Part shown: piece by piece, positions 46,481-60,088 of the stretch
Numbering within the stretch: position 1 is the stretch's first letter
How the letters are laid out: every line of letters begins with the position of its first letter
DNA from: Atherix ibis
Taxonomy: Eukaryota; Arthropoda; Insecta; Diptera; Athericidae
Length of the DNA: 64,000 bases
Assembly (NCBI GenBank): GCA_958298945.1
Contig: OY282606.1
Location: 95,239,696-95,303,695, forward strand
Direction of reading: 5' to 3'
Notes under the pieces: model-generated
Seen by the model: only the letters and a program-made list of their open reading frames with translations
Database searches by the model: none
Told to the model about the DNA's origin: nothing
Position numbers and translations under genes: made by a program

Positions 46481-47677
46481 TTTCCTTTGGACCAATTTTG
46501 CTACTACGCGGTAGTTGTAGCTGTCATCATCTACTCTACCTCGAAGAAACGACCAAATCGAACTGGGAGTTACGCATACAATTTACGTTAGGTGGATTCT
46601 AGTTGCTAAAGTGAAAATGGATAGTTTTGCGGGTTCGTTGGCTTAGATTAAAGAAGAACTGGATAGGCCTCTACACAAAAATTCTGACCGAATTTTGTGG
46701 CAATACATTCATAGAACGCACACACATGCAATACACCGGAAACAGCGTAAATCATTGGGGGCAAATTTAAAAGTTCAGTATGCGATTGAAGTAGTTCGTT
46801 TAAAACCATTTTTCATATGTGATATCATTTATGCGTAAAGAAGCAGATTTTTTAATATTGCGTGTTTTGTTGTTTGATGGAATTAGTTTTGTAAATATGC
46901 AATAAAACACAGTTTTCTTTTTTTTTTAAATATTTATTTATTTATTATGTATTTTCATATTATTTATTTCACTGTCTATTATTTATTAAAACAGAATTTT
47001 TAAAGTGGGTAATAGTATATAAAAATATGAATTGTAAGTTATTTGATTATATGAAAGCAATTATGTGCACATTTAGATGTTAATCGTATACAATATTAAA
47101 GAAAATGCTTTAAAACTAAATTACAAAATGAAAAATTTAATGTACTTAAAAACTTATTGTAATAACTAATATTTTTAAAAAATAAAAACAAATATTATTT
47201 AGTAAATGTATTATAATGTGGTATAATAGAGCTAGCAAAACAAATTTATTTAAATAATAAGCTTACCAAAGAATAAACTTTAATTATTATAACACAATGA
47301 AAACAGCAATGGAAAATAGACAGAAAAATTCGGTCCCTTAAACTTTCTTACACACACTTTATATACACCGGCACTGTACTATTTTATGGTAAACATTGAA
47401 CTGTCAACATCGGATTCACAAATGACTTGACAGTCATATCCCCCTCGTAAATTTTTTTACACAAAATTGCGTATACATATACGGTAGGTGCCTACCTAGG
47501 TATTCTTTAATCTAAGTTCGTTGGTAATAGTGAAGTCATATTTTTTTCAGTATTGTTTATGTGTGAATAAACTCAGTATTGTTGCTGACTATTTTGAGGT
47601 TATGTTTATACTAGTGTTAAAAATTTGGCTTTTCTTTGGTCATCTACCGCGTAGTAGCAAAATTGGTCCAAAGGAAA
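46481..47677. mobile_element. Outer DNA element with 34-bp inverted ends (interrupted)
   Basis: tttcctttggaccaattttg at 46481 begins a 34-bp segment (to 46514) that recurs as a perfect inverted copy at 47644-47677. Between them lies the inserted transposon copy 3; without it and one of its duplications the outer element is only about 315 bp, MITE-sized. The true outer boundary and its target duplication are not resolved. Confidence 0.75.
46642..47516. mobile_element. Non-autonomous DNA transposon, copy 3 (8-bp TSD)
   Basis: Begins cttagattaaagaagaactg and ends ttctttaatctaag, flanked by perfect 8-bp duplications ttcgttgg (46634-46641, 47517-47524). It shares its left 250 bp and right 150 bp with copy 1. 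Inserted inside the outer element described separately. No coding capacity. Confidence 0.9.
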
Positions 47678-47689
47678 AATATAACAATT

Positions 47690-48587
47690 CAATTTTGCGC
47701 CAAATTCGAATATTTTTCTGTAAATCACGATTTAATAGCTATAGAGAGTAACATAAAATTTTCTGATTATGCCCAGAAAAATAAACGAATCAAATAATTA
47801 TTTGGAGTATCATTATAATAAGTAGATATCTTCAAACGATTACTAGTATTTTGGAGCAAATCGTTTTACGTCCATCCGTTCGTTTATTCGCCAGAGTTGA
47901 GCTTATCACAGCAAGAAGAGTGAAGAAAAAAATTTGGCAACACAGTCGGCACTTTACCTAGCCATCACGCGATTTAAAATATTGGGTCGGTCGATCAAAA
48001 TTGGTAGTAGTGTGACTGACGCAGACTCTAACCACGCCGGTTGCAAGGTTGAGGAGTTAATAAATAGAAAGATTTTCTAGTTCCGAAGTCCCAGAATATA
48101 AAAAGTTGTTGGGAAGTTTAGAGTTTAATAATAGAGGGTTTTTTCGAATAGAAGTAATTTCGTGTTTTCCCTCGATTTTATATTTATTTTCACACATCAA
48201 TTTATATTCAGCTAAATAGTCTTTGGCCATCAGTTAGTTAATCTTGTCAAAAATTTCGCAGTTTTTTTCCTGTTTGAACAGTGGCTAATTAATTTGCCGA
48301 AATACAAATATTTTCAGTGATTGAAAATAAAAAACACCGAAGCAACTAGCGTGTGTGACATAATTTAGCAGCGTGTGTGCGGTGAATCAAGTTAAAAATT
48401 TTTACCGTTTCTAAGAAATATCTAAAGAGAAAATAATTTTCTTCTACTGATAGTATTAAAACTAAAAGAAATTGTGTTAACGTATACCATAATATACCGT
48501 ATTTTTGAAGCGAACAACTATTCAGTCAGTTAGAAAGGTTGCACATTTGGTGTTAAATAATTAAAAATTATTAAAAATTAAATAAAA
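47690..48587 (+). promoter_or_regulatory. Probable promoter and 5' UTR of Baldspot
   Basis: Less AT-rich than its surroundings and free of repeats. Initiator-like tcagt motifs stand at about 48232 (catcagttag) and 48522-48530 (tcagtcagtt). No intron is needed before the ATG, but an upstream exon is possible. Exact start site unknown. Confidence 0.4.
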
Positions 48588-48760
48588 ATGAATGTGGAAA
48601 TTACACCGAACTATTCGTATGTATTCGATTTTGAAAACGAATTCATCCATCAGGAGACGAGAAGATGGATGGTTAAAAATTGGACATGGGTATTCTACTA
48701 CTGTGGGGCGTATATGTTAGTCATCTTTGGTGGACAGCATTTTATGCAAAATAGACCAAG
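48588..48760 (+). CDS. Baldspot: Baldspot / ELOVL6-type very-long-chain fatty acid elongase, first coding exon
   Basis: 173 nt encoding 57 residues plus two bases of the next codon, ending at a gtaaaa donor (48761). It starts MNVEITPNYSYVFDFENEF, and continues with the WMVKNWTWVFYYC segment and the first membrane helix (YCGAYMLVIFGGQHFMQNRP), the hallmark N-terminus of fly Baldspot and vertebrate ELOVL6. The enzyme condenses malonyl-CoA with C12-C16 acyl-CoA in the ER membrane; its catalytic HxxHH box lies in later exons that are not in the window. ATG context (aaaaATG) is good. The following intron is at least 15.2 kb. Confidence 0.92.
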
Positions 48761-50740
48761 GTAAAAAAATAATCCTTGTGTATCATATTGAATTGTAAAA
48801 TAAATTCTAAACTATCATTCTGTATATACCGTTGTTTAATACGTTTATTGCATCACTGAGAAAACCGTCGTTTTAATATTTTGCACATGAAAACCACCGT
48901 GGAGAGAGCATTTCTTCATTTTTGTTTTGTTTTTGTAATTTTGTATTCTTTTCTCTCGACTCATTGATTCGATTGCATCTGCACGTTTTTAGGTTATGTC
49001 AAACTCATGCGCGCTTTTATGCAGGAGCTGCCAACGTTAACCACCGTTCTTTCATTCAACAAATACTTACTAAAAAATAAAATAAATAAAATCGACAGTT
49101 TTTAAATTTTTGAACATTTTCAACAAATATATAAAGATAAAATAAATTAAAAATCTAATTCTAAAGTGTCAAACTTTCATGAAATAATATTTCAATTTAG
49201 CAAAATTTCGTTTTTTCAGCGCGCCAATTCTGTTATAAAAAAATTCAATCGTTTTAATTATTCAGTTAGAAATTATAAAAATAGAATTTTTGGTACTATT
49301 ATAAAATATATTTGGTCCTAATAAAAATGATTTAATAAAATGCATACACTTTTTTGCAATATTTTCGAATATCTGGCAGTATATAATTTCGCATTTTTTT
49401 TTAAATACCACTAACATTTTTAATGTTTTTTTTCTTCAATTTCTTCACTTTGAATCAATTTATTCAAATCTATTTTATAAGATTACAACTGTAGACAGAA
49501 AAAACCGTTCCATTATAATTATATATACAATGATTCATGCCTACACACATCTATATAAAGAAAGTAGATAAAATGAAGAAAAAAAATTTGAATCTTCTGC
49601 CAGTTTCGAAATTTGAAAGTTTCAAATTAATTATTCGATTATAAAAGTAAGCGCGGTTAAAAGTTTTCGTTTTGATAAATCAAAAATTTTTAATTTTTCT
49701 TGACATTAGTTAAATGCTACGATTTTTTCAGCATTTTAATTTAGTTTCTTTCATTTATTTATTACCTCTAACAGAAAAGTTCCAATTTCTTAAAAAATAA
49801 TAAATTCAATTCAATTTAAATGTATGTAAATATTTGAATCGCCCTACAGGTTTTTAATTCATTACCAATATTCTGCAAAATAATACTGCTAATAGTTACA
49901 ATACGGACTTGATTATAGATAGTCGTTGTTATAAATATAAAAATCAATACGTCATATTGTAAAAAAAAAAAATTTGAATAGTTTTAAAAATCAACAATAT
50001 ATATTCGTACATGAAATTAATTTTTGTCTATTTAATAGAACAAGAGTATATATTTTTTCCTGTATTTTATGTGTAAAAATCATTAAAAAAAATAGTAAAA
50101 TCAATAAGGTACATTGAAGATTTTTATTGTTAGTACTTGCCATTTTATAAATATATTTTTTTTTTATTATTTCAAATAGCTAAACCCCGCGTATTTTGTA
50201 CGAATGACGACCACATTCAATTACAAATTGCCTGTCATTATTAAAGTCATTGTTAAGTTTAGGATGTACAAATTTCAAAAATAAATTACTTTGGTTATGT
50301 ACTTATACACATGCATATACACTGCTGACCATAACCGTGCGACCGCCACCTTGATAACAATATATTCGCTAGAAAAAGGTCGCCGAATCCCCTGACTAAC
50401 ATAGTCGTAGCGATAAGAATTAATATATATTCTCTAGAAATTTTTGATTAAAAATCTTAATAAAATGGAAAAGTAAATTTTTTTCTCTTGATCTATAATA
50501 TAATATGTGGTAAATTAGAAAAAAAAGTGTCAATTTAAATGATTTATTGTTTTTGGAAATATTGAGAGAGAAAAAATTATAATTTCTGTTCACGTCCCTT
50601 TTTTTACCAAGTGGAATTAACAAGTTCCCGGACCTACCTAGTTTGTAGCAGATAAGAAATATTACATAATTTTTATGATGTGCTCTTTGGGAAAGTTCAA
50701 GTATTTAACTATCTTAACATGGCTAAACATTATTCTGTAT
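48761..50740. other. Baldspot intron 1, first part
   Basis: AT-rich. A less AT-rich segment at 48880-49050 and a Tc1-like end sequence (tacactgctgacc, about 50321) are the only landmarks. No exon seen. Confidence 0.45.
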
Positions 50741-50743
50741 AGA

Positions 50744-51688
50744 AACGAGGTCTGTATCGCGAATTTTGTGTTTTTTTCAAAAATTATTTATTTATTCATG
50801 AATATCTATTTTGTTCCCTTCAAAGTAATCCCCACCAGATATTATACACTTCTGCCAACGTTTTTTTCAATCCTTGAAGCACTTCAAAAAATCATTTTTT
50901 GTGATCTTGTTCAGGTCCTCCTTCGATGACGTCTTTATCTCCTCAATCGTAGCGTAGCGTCGTCCGTTCATGGGGCTCTTCAGTTTCGGGAACAAGAAAA
51001 AGTCACGGGGTCAGATCTGGGGAATACGGTGGCTGCGGCATTATTAGAGTGTTGTTTTTGGCCAAAAATTCGCGCACAAGAAAACAATGCGTGAGAAGGA
51101 GCGTTATCATAGTGCAAAAGCCAATTTTTGTTCTTCCACAAATCCGGGCGTTTCTGGCGGATTGCTTTGCGAAACTTGCGCCTAACTTACAGGTAATATT
51201 CCTTATTGACCGTTCTACCCTGTGGCAAGAACTCATGATGCACCACCCCCTGCAATCGAAGAAAACTGTAACCAAAACCTTCACATTCGACCGAACTTGA
51301 CGCTTTTTTCGGTCTTGGCTTGTGCGGCAGCTTCCATTGGGATGATTGGATTGAGCTTTGGTTTCCACGTCATAACCATAAAGCCATGAATCGTAACCAG
51401 TTATGACTCTCTGGAGCAAATTTGGGTCATCGCCGACAGAGTCCAACAGCTATTTAGCAATGTTAATGCGATGCGGTTTTTGGTCGAAATTGAGCAAAAA
51501 TCGAAGACGAGACCAAACACATGCAAGCAAAGCAGCTGTCAAAAATTAACTGAACATTCAAAATGGTCATTTTTGTCGGCATAAGCGAGAGACATGAGTA
51601 CCAACATAATGCCACAAAAAAACGCAAATCGAATATACGTAAGCCGCGGAAATTCAAAATTGGCGATACTTTTTGAACAGACCTCGTA
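50744..51688 (-). mobile_element. Mariner family 1, copy E
   Basis: Left TIR aacgaggtctgt has lost about 13 bp; right TIR ends gaacagacctcgta. Minus-strand transposase fragments: RVITGYDSWLYGYDVETKAQ (first Asp region, 51430-51370; the normal DE is replaced by YD), then a frameshifted HDN region and VREFLAKNNTLIMPQPPYSPD (51075-51010). The longest copy of the family here (945 bp), and useful for rebuilding its history, but dead. Confidence 0.88.
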
Positions 51689-54600
51689 CTCTGGCTGGAT
51701 GAGTCAAAGTTTTTAGATCCATGGAAATATAGCTCGAAATAATATAGACACTATCAACAAAATAAAACCGAATGAGGCATTTTGGAAAATATGGCACTAA
51801 TATGAGCAACCGATCATAAAACCCATACAAGTTCTATGGGATAAGCTCGGCCAGACAGAAGTGTGCCAGAGCAAGGAAGAGACTTGTGCAGAACAGTATT
51901 TAAAAGAATACGATAAGAACACTGATCCGACCGGATGCTTAAATATAATGGGTAATCTATCATCAAACAGAAAGGACAGTTTATTTTTTTTAATATATTG
52001 TATTTGGGATTTGATAATAATTGATGCAAAAAATTGTTGTTTTTTCTATATTTACGATCAAAATATTGTAATAATGTTTTCCTCGCTAGTTCCTCTTAAT
52101 TTCTGAGTTTTATTTAACTTTCCCCCTAAAACCAAAGTGGCCGCATACTTTAAGCCTGTAGTGTACATAACTACGTAAGAGTATGTATATATATAAATAT
52201 ATATATAATATAGTGAAAGCTCAATTGTATCAACAATAAGATGATAATCTGCTATGTACATTGCCATTAAAATTGTATATGCTTCTACTCGTACGTACAT
52301 ACCTATACATATTATATACCAAAAAACCTATATCTTTGCTTGTACATAAAACTATTTTTAGTACATCCATGCTATATGTATGTGCGTGCATATTTAAAAT
52401 AATATAAATTGATATGCATATACGATATGGTGAGAGAGCATATACCTTCAATGATAATGAAAGATACGTTATTAATGATAACCTTTTGTATTAAAAATAA
52501 AAATGAATCTTTTTTTTCTGTTATAAAAAGATCTTATCTATTTGCTAGTATAAAAAAAAATTCAAATAAAAATAATATTGAATGTAATTTTATTGAGAGC
52601 GGTTGTTGCTATCGGATTTACTTATAATTGACTGATGAATTTCTTCATCACGCCATACCCTATTAGTATCAGACGACTGACCGACCACTCATTCGCGAAT
52701 GTACCAACACATATGCGAAATTATGACCAATTATTAATCGTCACTTGCACACCATGTACTCAAAAAAAAAAGTGTGCTATCCGGAAGCTGGATGAATTGG
52801 TCGATTATGTATTATGTCGTCATAACGAAATTTGAAGTAGTGCTCTCTCTATTTTGAACACATTCACCTGTGTGTTGGTTGGTTATTTGCATTGTTCTAA
52901 AGTTTAACTTGGAGAAAAAAAATTCAAGGAATTCCTAATTAAAGACGGCGGAGTGAATCAAACTTCTTGAGGAACTTGCTGATTATTTCTACTTTGCCTT
53001 AGATCCAAATAAAACCGCTGATTACACATGACATGCTGTGGATGTTGTTTTTATGAAATAATTGATTGCTCAGAGAGTCACTGAGTAAATGGGGGAGGAT
53101 GGACAAATATTACGTATTTCTTCACTTATATAATTTTTTTTTGTTGGTACAATCAAATTCTAATGTTTTTATTGAATTTATACCCCAATTCGTATTATAT
53201 TTTTTTTGCATGCTTTGATACGATAGATCTTGGTTTTTTTTTAATTCAATGAGTTCGAACATTTTTGCATGAGTCAATGTTAACATAATTTTTTGCATGA
53301 ATATTTCATTGTTTAAAAAATTCGCTTAAATTTTCTTGTTCAACAATAAAATTTTCTTAAAAAGATATTATTATTAGACAATTATAATATCTTTAAAAAA
53401 AATTGCTACCAAATGTTCATTTTTATAAAAATAGATGCGCAATCTAATTTTTTTCAAATCTTTTTAACTAACCCCTAACTCACTTCAAACCCTTTTTAGT
53501 TGGTATCGACTCGTAAAAAATCGAAATTTGCGCCTTCAAGATTAAATTCCATGATTCATTTAGTACTTGTGGCTTTTCGTTTATTTCGGTAATGATTATT
53601 CGAACAAATAATTTTCGCTAATACCACAAAAATACACAACATTTTCAAAGTGTTAATTAGTGGACTTTGTAAGAAGCCTTCATTTTCATTGAATTGTTTA
53701 TTTATTTGTAAATAGCAATATGAAAATATTTCTCGGAAAAATATGAAAATGTTCCCAATTTAGCTCTTGCTTATTACTTATCTATCCACCTTTGACGTGT
53801 TCACCGGAAGAAAACGAATTATTATTAAATATCTAATTTTTAAAATTACATTTTCTTAATACATACAATGTATGAAATATAATTTTTATTAAAGTACTAA
53901 TTAATAATACTTAAATTTGAATTATAGTTTTAACACCTTAATGATTTTTAATGTTTTCGGAATAAAAATTATGAATGAAATTTTAAGGTGGAGTTTTCCA
54001 AGCATATTAGAAAAATGTTTTTTTTTTATATTTTTATTACTTTTATCATTGATTTTCAATATATACAATAATAAAATACATATTTTTAGATATACACATA
54101 GAAAAAATTTCCTTTTATTTTTTGTATTTTGAAATTTTCAATATTTCATTTCAATTTGGATACAGTTTTTTCCAATCTCTTGAAATCTTTATTGAGTTGT
54201 ACATTAATTTTGAATAAAATAAAATTTAATTATAATAATATTATTTTCTTTCTATAGCCACGTCTTTACTTACCATACAGTAATCAAAATGACAATCTCT
54301 TTTGAATAGTCAAATTAAAAATAGTAACTCTCACGCAATGCGTGTTTCATTTTATTTAACTTGTATCAAATAAAATCTAAAAATTTTCATCTATCGTAAT
54401 AATAATTACAATTTCATTCAAAAGTCAAGGGCAAAAAATGTTTAACAATTTTTAGGTTATGATTAAATTTTCTTGAATTTTTAATTAATATCCAAAAAAA
54501 CCTATTTGTTTAATTATATAGTTTTTGATTAAAAACAATTAATAAGATATTAATTTATAATAAATTAATGTTTAATACAGTTGATATTTTTTCTATTATT

Positions 54601-55775
54601 CTAGATAATTTTGTACAAAATATTTCATTTCGAAATTTATTTTGAAAAAAATCTCTTTTTCCTTACCATAAATATTTTATACATATTTAATGTTCGTATA
54701 ATATCCTATGTACACATATATCGATTATTTTTTTACATGTGAGCAGATGTTTTTATTTACATAGAGAAGGCTTTCTTTTTAAATACAGGTTTGATTCCAT
54801 GTAAATATGATCCTAAATTGTTCAACGTTTACTTAGTTCAGAACAAACAGAATATTTTTTTTTCTAATTTGATGTAAGTAATTATTAATTCTTAATAGGA
54901 TATCTGATATCTTGGAGTAGAATATTATTAATAGAATATTATTCCTACATAAGTTTTGATTATGTTTAGAATTTGTATATTTTTTCCATTATATTAAATA
55001 AATATCGTAGGCAGAAGTAATTACCGAATTACTTTTTATCATCGCATGTAATTTGGTAATATTGTATTTTGCAGAGTAGTCAAAAGTTGATGGAATTGAT
55101 TTTAATCTAGTAAATCGATGGCAAATTATGTATCGTCCTATTAGTTAATTATGCTTTTAATTGACCTTGAATGTCAGAATTTCTCATAGATTAAATTTTA
55201 CCTATATATAAACATTGATATATTATCAATGTATGTATACAGATAGGCTCATACAATAAATCCTAATATCGTAAATTATTCCTAACAATCGTAATGTTTA
55301 CTTTGTTTCTTCTTTCTTGACTAATAATATACAGAAATTATTCCAAATCCAGGTAAAATTAAAATATATACTAAATTTCTTGTGGCAATTGAATACGTTC
55401 AATTAAAATCGAATTAATTAAAGTAAATATAATTTTTTCTTACAAATGATAAGAAATTTTTGCAAGGTAACAACTATTTACAAAGTGAATAATTTTTTGG
55501 TTTAATTAAATTTCATCGAAGACATTTTAAAGAAGAAAAAAAAGGAAAAGTAAGTATTGCAATAATAATACAAAAAAATAACAATATGAAATCATAATTA
55601 CAACTTGAAGAAGGATTAGAAAAAAAATCGAATTTAATATATTAAGAATTTTATTTATTACTTATTTTTTTGTAATAATTTTATAGCAGAATATTAAAGA
55701 TGATCGAATTTGTGCTTTAGAAAATAAAGTTAAAATTTAGACACACTTAAAATTAAGAGACTTGTTGAAAAATTT
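51689..55775. other. Baldspot intron 1, middle part
   Basis: Repeat-poor but AT-rich. (AT)n-like tracts at 52180-52215 and many short open frames without homology. No conserved exon recognised. Confidence 0.4.
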
Positions 55776-55779
55776 GTTT

Positions 55780-56440
55780 TTTTTTAATGTAGTTTTTTTA
55801 AGGATATTTCGCCCATTTCGGGCCGTAAATCGATCATTACTTGAGGGATGTTGGTTTTTTAATGTTGTTTAGTTAGGGGATTGTCTGAATTAATACGGTC
55901 TCTTACGTAGCCCCATAAGAGAAAGTCTAATGGTTGCTAGTTGATTGACGATCGTGGAGGCTAATTGATTTGAAAAAATCTCGAAATTACGTGCCTTTAG
56001 TACTTTTTGCGCAATAAGATTAAAATTTGTAATGTTGTGTGGTTTGTGGCGCCCTTTTATTGAAACCACAATTTTATTGGTTCAGATTAAACTCTTCAAG
56101 TGCAGGCGAAGAAGCGTCGGTTACCATACGGGCCATAGCACTTATAATTGACAACAATAGTTTCTCCTTCTTCATTTTCAAATAAATATGGGCTAATGAC
56201 ATTTTCAGTCACATTTCCCGTATACTTGTATGATAGCTGCTCCAAAGTCAAGTCACTTGTGGATTTTCAGATTCCCATATACGATAATTTTGCATATTGA
56301 CGTATCCAACCAGCGGGAAATGAACGACCAACAGTTTTTCCGTCACTGAGAAAAATGTTGGGCGAGAAATACTTTTGCTTATTGACGTATCCACCCAGCG
56401 ATAACTGAGCCCTGTTGGCCTCTACCGCGTTATCTTAAAC
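55780..56440 (-). mobile_element. DD41D mariner relic
   Basis: Read on the minus strand, the 55800-55980 segment gives an INWPPRSS...QPLDFLLWGYVRDR pattern followed by NPLTKQH, then a TNIPQVMIDLRPEMGE-like C-terminus; upstream pieces at 56270-56400 encode decayed VDTSI(C)KIIVYGNL / VNKQ segments, the latter duplicated. All frames broken; ends not located. Confidence 0.65.
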
Positions 56441-56498
56441 TCAACAAATATCAACTTACAGTGTCTGTACTTTCCGAACCACTAAATGAATACATATA

Positions 56499-57326
56499 CA
56501 GGATTACCAATAAAACCTTTTTTTTTAAAGGTATAATGTCTTGCTGGTCGAGAATCGTCTGAAAATAAATTCAAATCCATTTTGAAAATAGTCGATCTGT
56601 AAAAACCCCATTATGTAAAATTCGCGATATTTTCGATCTTAATGATCATCCATCTGAGTCTGCAGCAATCAGGAATTTGGTTGATAAACATACAAAATGT
56701 TCAGCTGAAAATGTTGCTTCGAGGAGTGAACATGTTGCAGATGATCCAGTGAACGTTCTCAACAATTGGTCCTGAACAACGATGACCACATGGCGAATTT
56801 TGCACAAGAATTTGGCTCTTAACCAGATCATTTTTAATGTCGAAATTTCCCTCATTGAATTATTGAAGAGAGTACTGGTTTTTAACTAAATGTTAACAAG
56901 CAAAATTGTTACATTTGCACATCTTAAAATCCAACGCCAGTTATTGGACAACCAATAAATTTATCACGTGTTAGTGTATAGTTCTCTATGGGTCAAAGGC
57001 ATTATTAGGCGGTATTTTTTTAAAAATAAGGCTGATGCTACAGTTACAGTCAATCGACGTTTAATTTTGCGTAAAGGTAATGTCAATTACCAAAATGATG
57101 TGATTTAACGCTCTTTTTTTGTGGGGTTATGTGAAATATTAGATTTATGAGAAAAGTCCACACACAATTGAAGAGCTCAAAACGTCATTCTTGATATAGA
57201 GCCACAATTATGCAAAAATGTGATCGACAATTTTGTGAAAAGGATCCAATGTCTGTAAATGTAGTCTTGTTGGACATTTATACGATATTTAAAAATTTAA
57301 AAAAAAGTTCTCATTGGTAGATCCTG
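56499..57326 (+). mobile_element. DD41D mariner relic with terminal repeats
   Basis: Ends caggattaccaataaaacc (56499) and, inverted, caggatctaccaatgagaac (57326), each next to TA. Inside, the plus strand keeps scrambled transposase: TTWRILHKNLALKP (about 56780), VNKQNC (about 56895), a TVTVNRR block (about 57040), and an LDIEPQLCKNVIDNFVKR C-terminus (57190-57245). Deletions removed the catalytic core. Confidence 0.72.
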
Positions 57327-57328
57327 TA

Positions 57329-58818
57329 TATGATATATGTACATATGAATAGTAAAGATTTTAAATATTAATCATTTTTATAGAAAAATACTTAACAGAC
57401 TATTGATTTGTTATCACAAATATTTTGTTTATTTCATAAATATATTTTTATTATTTTTCTCTTTTCTTTTTAATTCTTAATACTTGTACGGACTGAATTA
57501 ATTTCATTTAATTAAAATATTTCGTATGAAATTCATAATAATACGTGAGAATTTTTAGTTAATCTATTAAAAAGAAAGAAATAATTTAATTGGTTTCGAA
57601 ATATGTGTATGTATATTATAAATAAGAAGATACTATATATATAAAAGCGAAGCAAATTATGCACATCAGGTGTCATGATCACCAGACGCCCATCTGGTGA
57701 TCGGCAGTTTTGTCATTTGTGTCAATGACTCAATGTTGATTAATGCTGTTGCCAATCAGGTTGTAGTTGTGGCTGTCGCTGTAGCTACTGAAAGCGTGCA
57801 TGACTGGTACTACTGCCTAAGATAATAGCTGTGATTGAAGCTGCTCCAATATTGTTTTTGATGACATTGCCGCTCAAATTGATAGCTAGTATCACCGCTG
57901 CAACGGTATTAGTTTCAGGAGGTGTGTGCGATCTCGTTGCAAATTGTAATCTCAACACAACCGCATATTGGAGCGAATGGAATAGTAAAAAATAGTGCGA
58001 TGTTTGATCAAGTTTCACGTAATGAATATAAATCTAATCAAAGAAAAAAATATATTAGGTGTCTTCGAAATTATTATGCAAACATGTTCATCATGAAACG
58101 GAAACATGCATATTTATTTAGTTTTTACATATATATGCATGTGCATATGTGTATGATGGCATGCGTATACTATATATTTACTATACCATTTTTAGGTAGA
58201 GTCAACCGATATCATCATACGTAATTATTTATCATAAACATACGTTTCTTTTATGAATTCTTATAAATAATTTTCTTATAAATATAAGTAATTAAAATTG
58301 TTTAATTATATTGTAGCATCATTTTTAATTGGCGGCGGCAAGTCAATCAACGATTTAAAGAATGAAAAATACTTCATTTAGAATTTGTACCAATAATTAT
58401 TATTTTAGTAATTAGATAGTAAATATTTTTGTCTTTAATTTAAATTTAATTAATAAAATACTCAGCTTATGTTTGGAATTTTTTTTACATTTTTTTATGA
58501 ATAATTGTGATTTTTTTTATAATTTGAAAAGGTTTGTATATTTATCATTTTATTTGAAATAGGATCTATAATACATAAATTAGTTGATTAAATTTGCAAT
58601 GTATTTATATACTTATATTAAATTTTACAACAGAAATAAACAATATTACTAGTGAATATTTAATATATGTTCTTTTGTGAAAGTTTCACAAAAGTTAGGT
58701 TTTTATTTTTTTATAGTTAATATACATATCGGTTAGAAATTTAATAAAAATTTAATTTTTTTTACTCATGTAAATAAAAAACTACTTTCATTTATTTCTT
58801 CCATTTCAATTTCAAATA
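57329..58818. other. Baldspot intron 1 with a GC-richer patch
   Basis: 57660-58010 is clearly richer in GC and of higher complexity than its flanks, but contains no supported exon. The remainder is AT-rich with a (TATG/CATA)-like run at 58120-58170. Confidence 0.4.
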
Positions 58819-58820
58819 AA

Positions 58821-60088
58821 GGGTTTTCGAATAAGAGTGATATGATTTCTTTTTAAAAAAAAAGTATACTAATTGTTAAGGAAATTCAAATGTTTTTTAT
58901 TTAATTTAAAGTACAATCGATACAATTAAGTTCTGAATTCAAATGGACTCCACGACTTCTTTTGCAGGAACGAATTCGATGAACCCAATTTTCGAGCACT
59001 TTTTCCACTAAATCAAGTCGTATGTCATGAATAGCACGTTCTATATTGACTTCTAAAGCTGGAAGAGAGTCTGGTTTATTGCTAAAGACCAATGACTTCA
59101 AATAACCCCACAAGAAATAGTCTAATGGTGTCAAATCACAACTTCTTGGAGGCCATTCAATGTCACAATTTCTTGAAATAATCGAATCTCCAAACTTTTC
59201 TCGCAATAATTCCGTTGTTGCACGTGCTGTGTTGCACGTAGCCCCGTCTTGTTGGAACCAGATGTTGTCAAGATCAACTTCTTTCAATTTCGGCCATAAA
59301 AAGTTGGTTATCATCGATCTATACCGCTCTCCAGTGACAGTAACGGTGTTATCAGCTTCATTTCTTATCATCGATCTACCAAAAACCACTCCAAACTGTC
59401 AATTTAGATGAATGTAATGGGTGTTCATGAGTAATTTGTGGATTTTCTTCGCACCAGAATCGACAGTTTTATTTATTTACTGCACCACTCAGATGAAAGT
59501 GAGCCTCATCGGAGAAAATGATTTTCTTAAAAAAATCGTTTTCAAGTTGTTCCAAGACAAAATCAGCAAATTCACGACGTTTACGATGGTCCAATGGATT
59601 CAGTTCTTGAGTGATAACAATTTTATACGGATGCAAGCCCAAATCCTTTCTTAAAATCCGCCAGGTTGTGGTTTGAGACAATCCCAATTCTTGAGAACGT
59701 CTTGGAATCGACAAATTGCGGTCTTCAGCAACACTTGCCTGAACGGCAGCAATATTTTCATTACTTCCAGCGGTTCTTTATCTTATTGGCACTTGAACAT
59801 TATGTAAAGAAAATGTACGCTCGAAATTTTTAACAATTAGACGAATAGCGAGCACTGTTGGACGATTATTACGACCATAAAATGGCAAAAGCGTACGAAA
59901 AGTTGCAATTGGAGAACGATTATTTTGATAACAAAATTGAATAATTTGTAAACGTTTTTCTTGCGTATATCTCTCCATGATGAAATTGCAAACATTACTG
60001 AATACAATGAAAAAAAAAGACAGATCATGACATATTACAAATGGCCGAAACGTCACTTAGAAATCATATCACTCTTATTGGAAAACCC
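58821..60088 (-). mobile_element. DD41D mariner, full length with 28-bp terminal repeats
   Basis: TIRs 58821-58848 and 60061-60088 match at 27 of 28 positions (gggttttc...atatgattt). The 1268-bp element carries minus-strand transposase starting at ATG 59978 (MERYTQEKRLQIIQFCYQNN), then IPRRSQELGLSQTTTWRILR (HTH), IIFSDEAHFHLSGAVNK, IWFQQDGATCNT and [16 protein letters not shown] with 41 residues between the last two Asp. Stops or frameshifts near 59780, 59470 and 59400 break it. The right flank is TA; the left flank reads AA, so the duplication is imperfect. Confidence 0.9.

Noticed and set aside
52635..52835. 66-codon open frame as a small Baldspot-intron gene
   Set aside because: No homology or signal; typical chance length for this composition.
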